Shown here one piece after another: positions 22,570 through 31,379 of a DNA stretch of 64,000 nt (position 1 is the first letter of the stretch; each line of letters opens with the position of its first letter). A program made the position numbers and the translations under genes. Below the pieces are notes generated by a model, which saw only the letters and a list, made by a program, of their open reading frames with translations, had not been told where the DNA came from and did not search any database. This stretch comes from Psychrosphaera haliotis (lineage in GTDB: Bacteria > Pseudomonadota > Gammaproteobacteria > Enterobacterales > Alteromonadaceae): positions 1,194,879 through 1,258,878 of the forward strand of contig NZ_WOCD01000003.1 of assembly GCF_009728465.1 (NCBI RefSeq), read 5' to 3'.

Positions 22570-23383
22570 TTGGAATATGAACCTCTTGATTAAAAAACAT
22601 ATTTTCGTCTAAGTTGGCAGCGAATTCAAAATACAAATTAACCACTGAATTTCGATATAACGCACCAGGCCTAAAATTAAATGGCGGTTCAGAAGCCAAC
22701 TCATTAGTCAGACCTTCGGCCATTATGTCCCCAAAAGCGGCAACGATATTAGAAGTATAAAAGAAGCCTGAAATTGAAGGTTGCTCATAGCGATAAATCG
22801 TATTGTTTGTTAAGCAGTAATAAACTGACGTCCGTGCAGTATAAAAACGTTTATTTGGCGAAGAGTAAGGGAACGTATTGTCCCGTGTAAATGTAACTCG
22901 ATAATTAGGAGTGTTTGGGTTTTCCGCTACAGAAGAAATTGACGCCCACTGAGTATCAGTAAGGTAAATGTCTCTAGAGCTTTGCGGGTATATATAAAAC
23001 CGGTCACTAGCGTCATAGGTGCCAGACCAACTTACAATATCTATTTCTTTGCCTACTTTTGGTGACATAGGGGGCTGGACTGCATCCACGTCATCTCGGT
23101 ATGCGCCAGAGGCTTTGATTGGAATAAAATTGATGCAACTTTTATCGGCGGAAACTCGAACACTATTTGGCACGCTGGCTCGTAACTCTCTTGTTAATCT
23201 TTCAACAACAAAACGACTTTTACTAAGAACGTGTTGGCGATCCGTTGCTTGAATATAAATCTCAGTACCAAAAATAATAAACTTAGAGGTGGCGATGGCT
23301 AATATGCCTAAAATAACCACAACCAATACCAGCTCTACAAGCGTAAAGCCTTTTTGATTAAAGCTAGGACTAGTTTTGCTCAT
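22559..23383 (-). CDS. mshO: MSHA minor pilin MshO
   Basis: Prepilin of 274 residues with the prepilin peptidase site QKGFTLVELVLVVVILGILA near the N-terminus. The mature globular domain has two cysteines (SCINFIP, YYCLTNN). The length fits MshO. It shares one base with the mshD stop and overlaps mshP. It is likely a tip or initiation component of the MSHA pilus in the inner membrane before assembly. Confidence 0.88.
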   Translation of the reverse strand: MSKTSPSFNQKGFTLVELVLVVVILGILAIATSKFIIFGTEIYIQATDRQHVLSKSRFVVERLTRELRASVPNSVRVSADKSCINFIPIKASGAYRDDVDAVQPPMSPKVGKEIDIVSWSGTYDASDRFYIYPQSSRDIYLTDTQWASISSVAENPNTPNYRVTFTRDNTFPYSSPNKRFYTARTSVYYCLTNNTIYRYEQPSISGFFYTSNIVAAFGDIMAEGLTNELASEPPFNFRPGALYRNSVVNLYFEFAANLDENMFFNQEVHIPNVP

Positions 23384-23943
23384 TAGTAATTAGTCCTGTA
23401 ACTAGAGTAACTTATTGTAGAGCCTTTAGGTGGCGTTACACTGACCAAAATCTTTTTAGCTCGTTTGTTAGCTAATCCTAAATCAGCACCGGCATAGGTC
23501 ACAAACACTTCCACTGAAAAGTCTCTATATATGTCTTGTAAGCTGCCATTCTCAATGTTGGTAATTTTATCACCTGTTACGTTTAAGCAATGAAAGTCAT
23601 CAATATCGTCATATAAGTCACGACTAGTCTCTTCAACCCAAGCATAAGGGCCTGTTCCAAGGCAAGCTGGCAAGTCGGCTATACAGGCGTTTCCACCACT
23701 CTCATCGCATCGAGCAAGCTCGCCTGACGTTGGTGAGTTTTCATCAAAACGGCGAGCATTAATTTCGTTCATTATTGATTGCGCTAACTCGGCAGAACGC
23801 ACTTGAAACCATGGGTTTGTGCTTTTTTCAGCTTGAGGAATGAGCACACCCGTTAAAATTAATAGAGCACCTGACAGGGCAACAATACCGACAATCAATT
23901 CGATTAATGTAAATCCTTTAGCATGTAGTTTATTGACAGGCAT
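23383..23943 (-). CDS. mshD: MSHA minor pilin MshD
   Basis: 186-residue prepilin with the cleavage motif KGFTLIELIVGIVALSGA (PilV-like) and a cysteine-rich central part (ARCDESGGNACIADLPACLG), which suggests disulfides in the mature domain. It overlaps mshC by 14 bases, so translation is coupled. The gene order C-D-O-P-Q matches the structural half of known MSHA loci in Vibrio and Shewanella. Confidence 0.88.
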   Translation of the reverse strand: MPVNKLHAKGFTLIELIVGIVALSGALLILTGVLIPQAEKSTNPWFQVRSAELAQSIMNEINARRFDENSPTSGELARCDESGGNACIADLPACLGTGPYAWVEETSRDLYDDIDDFHCLNVTGDKITNIENGSLQDIYRDFSVEVFVTYAGADLGLANKRAKKILVSVTPPKGSTISYSSYRTNY

Positions 23944-24481
23944 TAACGTACCCCTGTCCGTTTATGCATACTGCGTAACCTGTATCCAAGGTGATTTTAC
24001 AGCCAGGTTTGGCACAATTACCAACGTTCAGTGTGGTTCGACCCCAGCTATCAAAGTCCATCGTACTTATTGCTGAACCTTGGCGATTAGTTGCTGTGTA
24101 GGGTGATAAGCCTTCAATAATTAAAAAGTCTGAAGTTTGATTGTTACTAACATTAATTAAACCATTGCCACAACCGCCAATATTAGCACCTGACGTATTT
24201 TGAGCGTTTAAGCCTATTTTATCGGACTGGAAAATAATGCGATGGCAAGTGTTGGTGTCGTTTTGAGTATTTTGCATTGCACGCATTTGAACGGTGCGCA
24301 ATAGAGAAATAAGTTGGTCACGCTGGGATGTTAATGTGTAATCAGAGGTACCTTGAAGCTTAGGTAAAGCCGTCACGCCTAAAACAGCAATTAAGAGAAT
24401 AACAACAATCAACTCTATAAGTGTAAAACCGCGAGTATGACTAATGTTAGTTTTTTGTAGACCCTTCAACTCTCCCTTCAA
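23930..24481 (-). CDS. mshC: MSHA minor pilin MshC
   Basis: 183-residue prepilin with RGFTLIELIVVILLIAVLG, a type IV/GspH-like N-terminus, and a globular part with paired cysteines (NTCHRI, GGCGNG, NCAKPGCK, AVCINGQG, NACQ). The best start is TTG at 24481, with AGAGG 8 bases upstream. It begins 67 bases after mshA; a hairpin lies in that gap. Confidence 0.85.
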   Translation of the reverse strand: MKGELKGLQKTNISHTRGFTLIELIVVILLIAVLGVTALPKLQGTSDYTLTSQRDQLISLLRTVQMRAMQNTQNDTNTCHRIIFQSDKIGLNAQNTSGANIGGCGNGLINVSNNQTSDFLIIEGLSPYTATNRQGSAISTMDFDSWGRTTLNVGNCAKPGCKITLDTGYAVCINGQGYVNACQ

Positions 24482-24504
24482 TATCGTTACCTCTTGTATA
24501 AAGC

Positions 24505-24526
24505 CGAGGCGGACTAATCCACCTCG
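24505..24526 (-). terminator. Hairpin between mshA and mshC, possible partial terminator
   Basis: On the minus strand CGAGGTGGA pairs with TCCGCCTCG (9 bp, one wobble) around a TTAG loop, followed by GCTTTATAC rather than a strong T run. It falls between the major pilin gene and the minor pilin genes. It could attenuate read-through or protect the mshA 3' end. Confidence 0.5.
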
Positions 24527-24547
24527 ACAAACAACACATGATACTTA

Positions 24548-25066
24548 TTAACAGCCTGTTGTTGTTAATGTAACTGCTGCTGGTGTTACAACTGCTGGAG
24601 TTCCAGAGCTTGTCGCTTCTGTGTACTCTACATAACATGCTGTGTCTGAGCTGAACGCAGTATCACCATCATAAGAGCCTGCAGGGTAAATTCGAGCTTT
24701 AGAACCACCGCTGTTAACCGCCACTTCCCAGTCAATACCTTCAGCAACATCAGTTGAAGATGCCGTTGCTTGAGTGATGTCTAGAATAGCTGCCATTGTT
24801 TCTGCCGCAGGGTAACCATAAACCACATCAATTGCCGGGTTAGTTGTCGCACTTGATGACGCATTTGCCTTGCCTTGCACCAATGCTTTTGAATAGACAA
24901 TGTTAGAGGCACTTTTTAGTGACGCTGACAATCCCTGAACTGTTGATGCTTTGGCATCACCTTGTAAATCTAGAAACTTAGGCGAAGCGGTTACCGCTAA
25001 AATACCTAAGATAACAATTACAATAATCAATTCGATTAACGTAAAGCCTTGTTGATTCTTTTTCAT
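24548..25066 (-). CDS. mshA: MSHA major pilin MshA
   Basis: Structural subunit of the mannose-sensitive haemagglutinin pilus. The 172-residue prepilin has a six-residue leader then GFTLIELIIVIVILGILAV, cleaved after Gly. The mature part is rich in Ala, Ser and Thr and has a C-terminal disulfide pair (TACYVEY and final GC). It starts 13 bases after mshB with an AGGT ribosome site, and precedes the hairpin before mshC. Assignment to A rather than B rests on order and composition. Confidence 0.85.
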   Translation of the reverse strand: MKKNQQGFTLIELIIVIVILGILAVTASPKFLDLQGDAKASTVQGLSASLKSASNIVYSKALVQGKANASSSATTNPAIDVVYGYPAAETMAAILDITQATASSTDVAEGIDWEVAVNSGGSKARIYPAGSYDGDTAFSSDTACYVEYTEATSSGTPAVVTPAAVTLTTTGC

Positions 25067-25078
25067 AGTAAATACCTA

Positions 25079-25642
25079 CTAGTTTTTGAAAACTGTGATT
25101 TGACCGTTATCGGCATTGTATTCAAAACCTTGACGATCAGCAGTTGTCGCGCCATTGTTCACATAGTTTGCTGGTACTGTGTCGCCTGACTCTAAACCTT
25201 GAGCAAGAACATACTGACACTCATCGTTACCAGAAAAACGAACAACATAACGTTCGCCGTCATATGAGTTTGCACCGTCTGCAATTACCGTTGTTGGCGC
25301 AGACTGGAATAGGCTTTGGAAAACAAATTCACAGCTTGTTGCTGTCATTGCTGATGCTGTCGCTTCATTGCTGTTACCCGCTGGGTAACCAGAATCAGTT
25401 ACGTCAATTGCAAACCCATCATAGTTAATGTTGGTATTGCCGCTAGGACGACCTGCTAATTCCCATTCTGCTCTTACTAGACCAACTGCACTTGCAAAAC
25501 CACCAGCAACACCTTCTACTGAAGCATCACGAGCGTCGTCTGTTACATCTAATAAACGAGGTACAGCTGCTGCACCTAAAAAGCCAAGAATAATCACGAC
25601 GATTACTAGCTCGATTAACGTAAAACCTTGTTGTCTTTTCAT
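25079..25642 (-). CDS. mshB: MSHA pilin MshB
   Basis: 187-residue prepilin with QGFTLIELVIVVIILGFLGA and a mature domain containing two cysteines (SCEFVFQ, ECQYVLAQ). It lies directly upstream of mshA and is similar to it only at the N-terminus. A 95-base AT-rich gap separates it from mshF, so a promoter for the pilin genes is possible there. MshB is the expected gene at this place in Vibrio and Shewanella loci; the exact A/B assignment could be reversed. Confidence 0.82.
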   Translation of the reverse strand: MKRQQGFTLIELVIVVIILGFLGAAAVPRLLDVTDDARDASVEGVAGGFASAVGLVRAEWELAGRPSGNTNINYDGFAIDVTDSGYPAGNSNEATASAMTATSCEFVFQSLFQSAPTTVIADGANSYDGERYVVRFSGNDECQYVLAQGLESGDTVPANYVNNGATTADRQGFEYNADNGQITVFKN

Positions 25643-25737
25643 TTTTTAAAACCTCAGTAAAAATTTAAATTTAGTCTATATAAAAATTGGTGTTGTTAAA
25701 ACATTTATCCTACTTTATCGGTAAATAAAATAGAAAA

Positions 25738-26244
25738 TTAATGATTTTGTTTCATTCGCCCCACATCTACATCATATTCAAGCACTTTTTGTTTAATGCC
25801 ATCATCTTTCCAGTAGTAAAGGCACTTCGCTCGCTCTTGAACTATCTCTACCAACAAAGCCTCTTGTTGGTCGGCATTATTTTCTGCGAAATACTGCCAT
25901 AGTTGTTCGCAATCTAATCCTTTTGAGCCTCTGTTTACACTTAACGGCCAACCCTTTTGATTCATGTGCACGTTAATTTCTATTGAGCGCGTTACTTCTT
26001 CATAATAATCAAGCTTTAGCTGCTTTGGTTTACCCATTGCCGCCCATTGCTGATGCATATGTGTTGCTGATTTTACAAACCGATCTGACAACAGTGACAC
26101 TTTATATTCACCAACGTCGTCAAACACATCGGATAAATAACGGCTAGCGGCAAAAAACAAAACCGCTATCACCGTTAAGCCAATCAGCACTCGGAAAAAC
26201 CAGTGTTCGGTTAGTGACTCTTCTTTTTTCCGAATAGGCTCCAC
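25738..26244 (-). CDS. mshF: MSHA biogenesis protein MshF
   Basis: 168-residue protein with an N-terminal membrane helix at about 18-38 (FRVLIGLTVIAVLFFAASRY) and a soluble domain outside. Position between mshG and the pilin genes and the size fit MshF, whose role is unclear. The GTG start is 3 bases after the mshG stop. No further motif is recognisable, so identity rests mainly on context. Confidence 0.75.
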   Translation of the reverse strand: MEPIRKKEESLTEHWFFRVLIGLTVIAVLFFAASRYLSDVFDDVGEYKVSLLSDRFVKSATHMHQQWAAMGKPKQLKLDYYEEVTRSIEINVHMNQKGWPLSVNRGSKGLDCEQLWQYFAENNADQQEALLVEIVQERAKCLYYWKDDGIKQKVLEYDVDVGRMKQNH

Positions 26245-26247
26245 TAT

Positions 26248-27465
26248 TTACCCTTTGAACGCCGACATCATGTCCCACATTGGGGTAAATATACCCAACG
26301 CTAACACACCAACCATAATTGCGACAAACCCTATAAGAATTGGCTCAATTTTGGCCGTCAAACTTTTCAAATCAAAATCTACTTCACGCTCATAATAGTC
26401 CGCAGCTTCTTTGAGCAACTCATCTACTCGGCCCGTCTCTTCACCAACCGCAACCATTTGTAACACTAGCGGAGAAAACAGATTGCTCGTCACTGATACC
26501 CTTAGTAATGAGTCGCCTTTTTCAATATTCCTGCGCATTTCTTTAATTTGTTGTTCCATAAACTTGTTATCTACAGCTTCTGCAACTAAAGACAAACCCG
26601 AAGTCATAGGAACACCAGACTCAAGAATCATAGAAAAGCTTCGGGTGTAACGACCTAACAAACTACGCTCGATAATTGAGCCAACAAAAGGTATAGATAA
26701 TTTAACTTTGTCCCACTTTAACTTGCCTGCTACTGATTTTCTCCAGCTGTTGAATATCAATACGCCACCAATAATAAAGATAAATAACCACTGCCAATAG
26801 TTCACAAAGAAGTTTGATGTGCCAATTAGTATTTTAGTGGCCAAAGGTAAGTCTGCACCTAGCCTTGAGAACATATTTGCGAAGGTAGGAATAACCAACA
26901 AATTCAAAACAAACATCGCAATAACAATGACAACTAATACCGTTGTTGGGTATCGCATGGCTGACTTTATTCGTTTTCTTGTTTCTTCATCGCGCTCAAA
27001 GTACTCAGCAAGTTGTAAAAACGCGTCTTCTAAACGACCGGTATTTTCACCAACATGAACAATACTAATGGAAAGTCTTGGAAAAATTTTAGGGTGCGAT
27101 GCCATGGCTGCAGACAGTGAACGACCTCGTTCTAACTGCTGTGCAACATCATGTAACGCATTGCCCAATACTTTACTGGTAGAACTGTCAGCTAAGCCAA
27201 GAATTGCCCTAATCATAGGTATCCCAGCTTTTGTCAGAGAGTACATTTGTCTTGAAAACACCACCAAGTGCTGCGTGGTAACGCGATCAAATAAATCTTC
27301 AAATAAGGGGGTATTTTGACCTTTATTTTCTGTAAGGGTTATCTTAGTTGGATATTCTTGACGAGCCACCAACAAATCGGCAGCCGCACCTTCGTTGTTG
27401 GCTTCAACTTGGCCTCGAATATTTTTGCCTTTGGCATCTTTAGCTTCGTACAAGAAAAATGGCAT
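26248..27465 (-). CDS. mshG: Type IV pilus inner-membrane platform protein MshG (PilC/GspF family)
   Basis: 405-residue polytopic platform protein that couples the MshE ATPase to pilin assembly. Two GspF repeats are visible: one near 60-190 (FSRQMYSLTKAGIPMIRAI) and one near 265-390 (RSFSMILESGVPMTSGLSLV), with membrane helices at about 170, 215 and 375. It is encoded 14 bases after mshE, as usual. No anomaly is seen. Confidence 0.93.
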   Translation of the reverse strand: MPFFLYEAKDAKGKNIRGQVEANNEGAAADLLVARQEYPTKITLTENKGQNTPLFEDLFDRVTTQHLVVFSRQMYSLTKAGIPMIRAILGLADSSTSKVLGNALHDVAQQLERGRSLSAAMASHPKIFPRLSISIVHVGENTGRLEDAFLQLAEYFERDEETRKRIKSAMRYPTTVLVVIVIAMFVLNLLVIPTFANMFSRLGADLPLATKILIGTSNFFVNYWQWLFIFIIGGVLIFNSWRKSVAGKLKWDKVKLSIPFVGSIIERSLLGRYTRSFSMILESGVPMTSGLSLVAEAVDNKFMEQQIKEMRRNIEKGDSLLRVSVTSNLFSPLVLQMVAVGEETGRVDELLKEAADYYEREVDFDLKSLTAKIEPILIGFVAIMVGVLALGIFTPMWDMMSAFKG

Positions 27466-27479
27466 TGTCTAATCCAACC

Positions 27480-29204
27480 TTAATATGTTGCTGTGTCAGC
27501 AACCACTTCCGAAATTCTTAATACTTCTTTCACACTCGTTACACCTTGCTCAGCATAATCCAGTGCAGCCTGCCCTAACGTTTGATAACCAGGCAGAGCC
27601 TTAGCAGCAGCAGAAAAGGCTTCTGTATCTCCGTTTCGTAATGCTGATATCAAGTTTTCGTTCGTCATTTCTAGTAACTCATAGATACCCACTCGACCTT
27701 TGTAACCGGTGTTGTTACACGTTTGACAACCGGTACCATGACTAAATGTTGCACCACTCATGTCTTTACGAGCTATATTTGATATCCACGTTAACTCTTG
27801 CTGATCAGGTTTGTATTCCGTTTTACAGACGTCACATACCCTACGAACTAATCTCTGAGCCAGTACCGCGCGCAATGAGCTGGCCACTAAATAAGGTGCC
27901 GCTCCCATGTCAATTAAACGAAGCGCCGTTGATATAGCATCGTTGGTATGCAAGGTTGATAGAACCATATGACCGGTTAAGGCGGCTCTTAGGCCTATTT
28001 CTGCTGTTTCTTGGTCTCGAATCTCACCCACCATAATAACGTCTGGATCTTGACGAAGTGCAGTTCTTAATACCGAAGAAAACGAAAGATTTATTTTTGT
28101 ATTTATTTGTACTTGGTTTATTCGCGGTAACTGATATTCAACTGGATCTTCTACCGTAATAATTTTACTTTCTGCGTTGTTTAATTCACTTAGGCAACCA
28201 TACAAAGTTGTTGTTTTACCTGAACCTGTTGGGCCTGTTACCAAAAACATTCCATTTGGACTTTTCACTAACTTGCGAACTTTCATTAAAATATGCGGAG
28301 GCATGCCGGTTGCTTCTAAGCTCAACAAGCCTGCAGACTGGTCTAACAGACGCATTACAACTGACTCACCATGCTGAATTGGCATAGTAGACACACGAAC
28401 ATCTATCTCGTGCCCTTTAACTTTAATGTGAAAACGACCATCTTGAGGCAAACGCTTTTCAGATATATCCAATCCTGCAACAAGTTTTAAACGAAGTACT
28501 AAGGCCGGTGCAATGTTAACTTCGTTTAATATGCTCTCTTGAAGCACACCATCAACACGAGTACGAATTCGTAAACTCTTTTTATCTGGCTCAATGTGAA
28601 TATCCGACGCTCTTACTTGTACTGCATCTTCAAACAGTGACTGCAGTAACTTAGCAACAACTGTGTCGCCTTCGTCATCGCCATCAATAGTAGCGAAGTC
28701 AAAATCGGCACTTTCTTCATATTCAGCTTGAAGCTGATGGGCAAATTGTTCAATTTCTTTTGTTCTGCGGTATAAAGAGTCAAACGCAATAAGCAATTGG
28801 CTCTCTCTTACCGCAACAATTTCAATTGATTTATTTCCAAATTGGTTTGATAGCTGCTCAATAGCTGAAAGATCAGCTGGGTCTGACATACCAATGGTTA
28901 CACTATCTTCGGTGCTATCTAGCACAAGCGCTCTCAATCTTCTTGCGTGTACCTCGGATAGCTCTGACGCTAACTTAGGATCGATTTGCATATTCGCAAT
29001 ATTGATAAAGCGTAAGTTAAGCTGCTGCGCTAAAAATCGTAATAGCTGTTCTTCTGATATAAAACCTGAATCAATCAGTACCGAACCTAGTTTACGACCA
29101 GTCTCTTTTTGCGCTGATAATGCCGACATAAGCTGATCAATAGTGATGATATCTTCATCTACTAAAAGGTCACCTAATCGTTTCTTTAATTTTGGAGCCG
29201 CCAT
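27480..29204 (-). CDS. mshE: MSHA extension ATPase MshE (GspE/PilB family, MshEN domain)
   Basis: Hexameric ATPase that powers pilus extension. In 574 residues, the N-terminal MshEN region shows two RLG-type segments (KRLGDLLVDEDIITIDQLMS and GRKLGSVLIDSGFISEEQLL). This domain family is known to bind c-di-GMP. The ATPase core has Walker A GPTGSGKTTTLYG near 325-337, VMVGEIRDQETAEIG, and the tetracysteine zinc site CDVCK with CQTCNNTGYKG. MshG and MshN are adjacent. Activation by c-di-GMP is inferred from family knowledge. Confidence 0.95.
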   Translation of the reverse strand: MAAPKLKKRLGDLLVDEDIITIDQLMSALSAQKETGRKLGSVLIDSGFISEEQLLRFLAQQLNLRFINIANMQIDPKLASELSEVHARRLRALVLDSTEDSVTIGMSDPADLSAIEQLSNQFGNKSIEIVAVRESQLLIAFDSLYRRTKEIEQFAHQLQAEYEESADFDFATIDGDDEGDTVVAKLLQSLFEDAVQVRASDIHIEPDKKSLRIRTRVDGVLQESILNEVNIAPALVLRLKLVAGLDISEKRLPQDGRFHIKVKGHEIDVRVSTMPIQHGESVVMRLLDQSAGLLSLEATGMPPHILMKVRKLVKSPNGMFLVTGPTGSGKTTTLYGCLSELNNAESKIITVEDPVEYQLPRINQVQINTKINLSFSSVLRTALRQDPDVIMVGEIRDQETAEIGLRAALTGHMVLSTLHTNDAISTALRLIDMGAAPYLVASSLRAVLAQRLVRRVCDVCKTEYKPDQQELTWISNIARKDMSGATFSHGTGCQTCNNTGYKGRVGIYELLEMTNENLISALRNGDTEAFSAAAKALPGYQTLGQAALDYAEQGVTSVKEVLRISEVVADTATY

Positions 29205-29206
29205 GA

Positions 29207-30457
29207 TTACCCTTGTAAAACGTCTATTCTTTGTTGGGAAAATGTTATTGATTGAGCCGATACACCGCCAACATCTAATACTTTTTTATAACTCTGCACT
29301 GCTTGTTGTTTTTTTGCTTGGCTGTCTTGAGCAATAGCAAGGCCTAACCACCAATTTCCAATAAATGGTTCCAATCGAGTTAGCTGTAAATATGCAGCTT
29401 CCGCTTTGAAATAGTACTTAAGCTCTCGAGCTAAATTGCCTTTTAATGTATAAAATTCTTTGCTGGCACTCTCTAAGTTCACATCAAGGTAAGAAAAGGC
29501 TCCCGCTGGATTGTTGTCTTTAAAGAAGATTTTTGCTGCCGTGACTCGCCACTCTTCTATTAACGGGTATCGCTGCAAACCATCGTTAATAATGGCGACC
29601 GCTTTATTACCTTCACCGCGACCATACCATGCGGCCGCTAAAAGATTGCGAGCTTCAACATTACTGTCAGATATCGCTAAAATTCGTGTTAATTGCTCAA
29701 TAGCTTCCGTTACATAACCGCGGTCATAAGACGTTTTTGCTTTGGCTAATAGTTTCTCAACGCGTTGCTCTGGTGTTAGCTCAGAAGACGTTTTTTGAAT
29801 TACGAAGGTAGCCTCTGGAGCCTTAACCGTCTCAGCTTTAACAGCTGGTTTACGAGCGACTTCAGGTTGGCGGTCTGTTTCAGGTTGGTTAGCCAATTTA
29901 GACTGGTTAGTTATTTCAGACTGGCGGGTTAATTTAGCCTGAGCGTCGACTTTAGGCAGAGCATCAAGTTCAGCCGCTGGCTCTTCTGCAGATAACTGCT
30001 TTGTTGGAGATAGCTCTGCCGTAGACTGTTGTGCTGGAGACTGCTCTACTGGAGAAGATTCAGCTGAAAGTGGTGAATCTAACAACGGAGGTTCAGGCTC
30101 TAACTCTTCTGTAAATGCAGGATCGGGAGTTGTTAAACCTACAACCTTAGATTCTTCAGTTGGTTCTACGCTTGTTTTCTGGCTCAATAATTCTGTTTCA
30201 GGAGGCTCTACTTGGTCGATAACGGCAACGCCATCAATGTATTTCTCTACCGGTGCTACGTTACTGGTACCATCTACCATTTTCCAACTAATTATCGCTA
30301 GTAAACATACAATAATGACCAACAACGAGATAAGTGCTTTATTTAAAGGATTTGACGATGCTTGAGAAGTGGTTGCTCTTGGCACAGCGCTGTCCTGCAG
30401 GCTTGAAGAGTCCTGACGGTTGTCTAAATCTTTTAGCATTTTATTGATAACGCTCAC
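29207..30457 (-). CDS. mshN: MSHA biogenesis protein MshN (TPR protein)
   Basis: Inner-membrane protein with a cytoplasmic N-terminus (MSVINKMLKDLDNRQ), a helix at about 44-62, and a long Pro/Glu/Ser-rich linker (about 80-220) of varying short repeats. A C-terminal TPR region follows (about 230-410). I place the start at GTG 30457, because AGGAG lies 8 bases upstream and GTGA overlaps the mshM stop. An in-frame GTG 9 bases upstream is possible. The linker (repeated NQSKLANQPE-like words) is low-complexity. Confidence 0.86.
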   Translation of the reverse strand: MSVINKMLKDLDNRQDSSSLQDSAVPRATTSQASSNPLNKALISLLVIIVCLLAIISWKMVDGTSNVAPVEKYIDGVAVIDQVEPPETELLSQKTSVEPTEESKVVGLTTPDPAFTEELEPEPPLLDSPLSAESSPVEQSPAQQSTAELSPTKQLSAEEPAAELDALPKVDAQAKLTRQSEITNQSKLANQPETDRQPEVARKPAVKAETVKAPEATFVIQKTSSELTPEQRVEKLLAKAKTSYDRGYVTEAIEQLTRILAISDSNVEARNLLAAAWYGRGEGNKAVAIINDGLQRYPLIEEWRVTAAKIFFKDNNPAGAFSYLDVNLESASKEFYTLKGNLARELKYYFKAEAAYLQLTRLEPFIGNWWLGLAIAQDSQAKKQQAVQSYKKVLDVGGVSAQSITFSQQRIDVLQG

Positions 30458-31377
30458 TGTATCCACTCCTTTACTGTGGACATGTCCACTACTACTAAGG
30501 TTAACGCGATTGTTAAAGCCATTAACAACAACGCGGCCACAATAGCTTTAATATTAATACCAACGGCTTCTATTGAGTCAGTATCATTGGCCGCTAACGC
30601 GATGTGCTTTTTATGTATGGCCGTTTGACCTTCCCCATAAACAAGCATTAATGCTTTATGACACATTACATTCACTAACCTTGGAATGCCCTTGCTGTAC
30701 TTATGCAGCGCGGATAAGGACGCGTTATCAAATAAACCAGGATCGTTATAACCTGCTACTGACATCCTATGCAAAACATACTCTTTTAACTCTTCTTTTG
30801 ACAACCCTCTAAGCTGGTAAGAAAAGGTAATTCGTTGTCTGAGCTGCCTTAAACGATGTGAGCTCAACATTTTGTCGAGTTCAGGTTGCCCAAACAGTAC
30901 TACTTGAATCAGTTTACGTGACTCAGTTTCTAAATTTGTGAATAACCGCAATGCTTCAAAGGTTTCCCAAGGTATAGTCTGAGCTTCATCTATTATGAGC
31001 ACAACGCCCTTACCTTGTTGATTAAACTCGAGCAGCTTTAACTGGATTTTTTGACTCAGTTGTTGCTGGTTTATTCGAGTTAACCCCTTAATACCCAGTT
31101 CACTGGCCAGTGCGTATCTCATTTCTTCTGGACTTAGTGCTGGGTTTGGGATGTACGCAACTTCAAAAGCATCAGGTATTTCATTAAGTAACTTTCGGCA
31201 AAGCAAGGTTTTTCCTGTCCCTACTTCGCCTGTTACCTTTATAAAACCTTCACCCGTTTTTAACGCTGTTAACAGAACCTGCATCGCTTCCGAATGACTC
31301 TGCAACGGCAAGTAAAAACTGGTGTTTGGAGTTAAAGAAAATGGAAGTTCTCTAAGCCCAAAGTGGTACAAGTACAT
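30454..31377 (-). CDS. mshM: MSHA ATPase MshM (ExeA/GspA-type AAA protein)
   Basis: 307-residue AAA protein with Walker A GEVGTGKT at 50-57, Walker B VVLIIDEAQ near 126-134 and the sensor region RQRITFSYQL. A membrane helix is present near 278-300. The family supports secretin assembly and peptidoglycan passage. It is 2 bases after the mshL stop and overlaps mshN by 4 bases (GTGA), so translation is coupled. Confidence 0.9.
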   Translation of the reverse strand: MYLYHFGLRELPFSLTPNTSFYLPLQSHSEAMQVLLTALKTGEGFIKVTGEVGTGKTLLCRKLLNEIPDAFEVAYIPNPALSPEEMRYALASELGIKGLTRINQQQLSQKIQLKLLEFNQQGKGVVLIIDEAQTIPWETFEALRLFTNLETESRKLIQVVLFGQPELDKMLSSHRLRQLRQRITFSYQLRGLSKEELKEYVLHRMSVAGYNDPGLFDNASLSALHKYSKGIPRLVNVMCHKALMLVYGEGQTAIHKKHIALAANDTDSIEAVGINIKAIVAALLLMALTIALTLVVVDMSTVKEWIQ

Positions 31378-31379
31378 AC

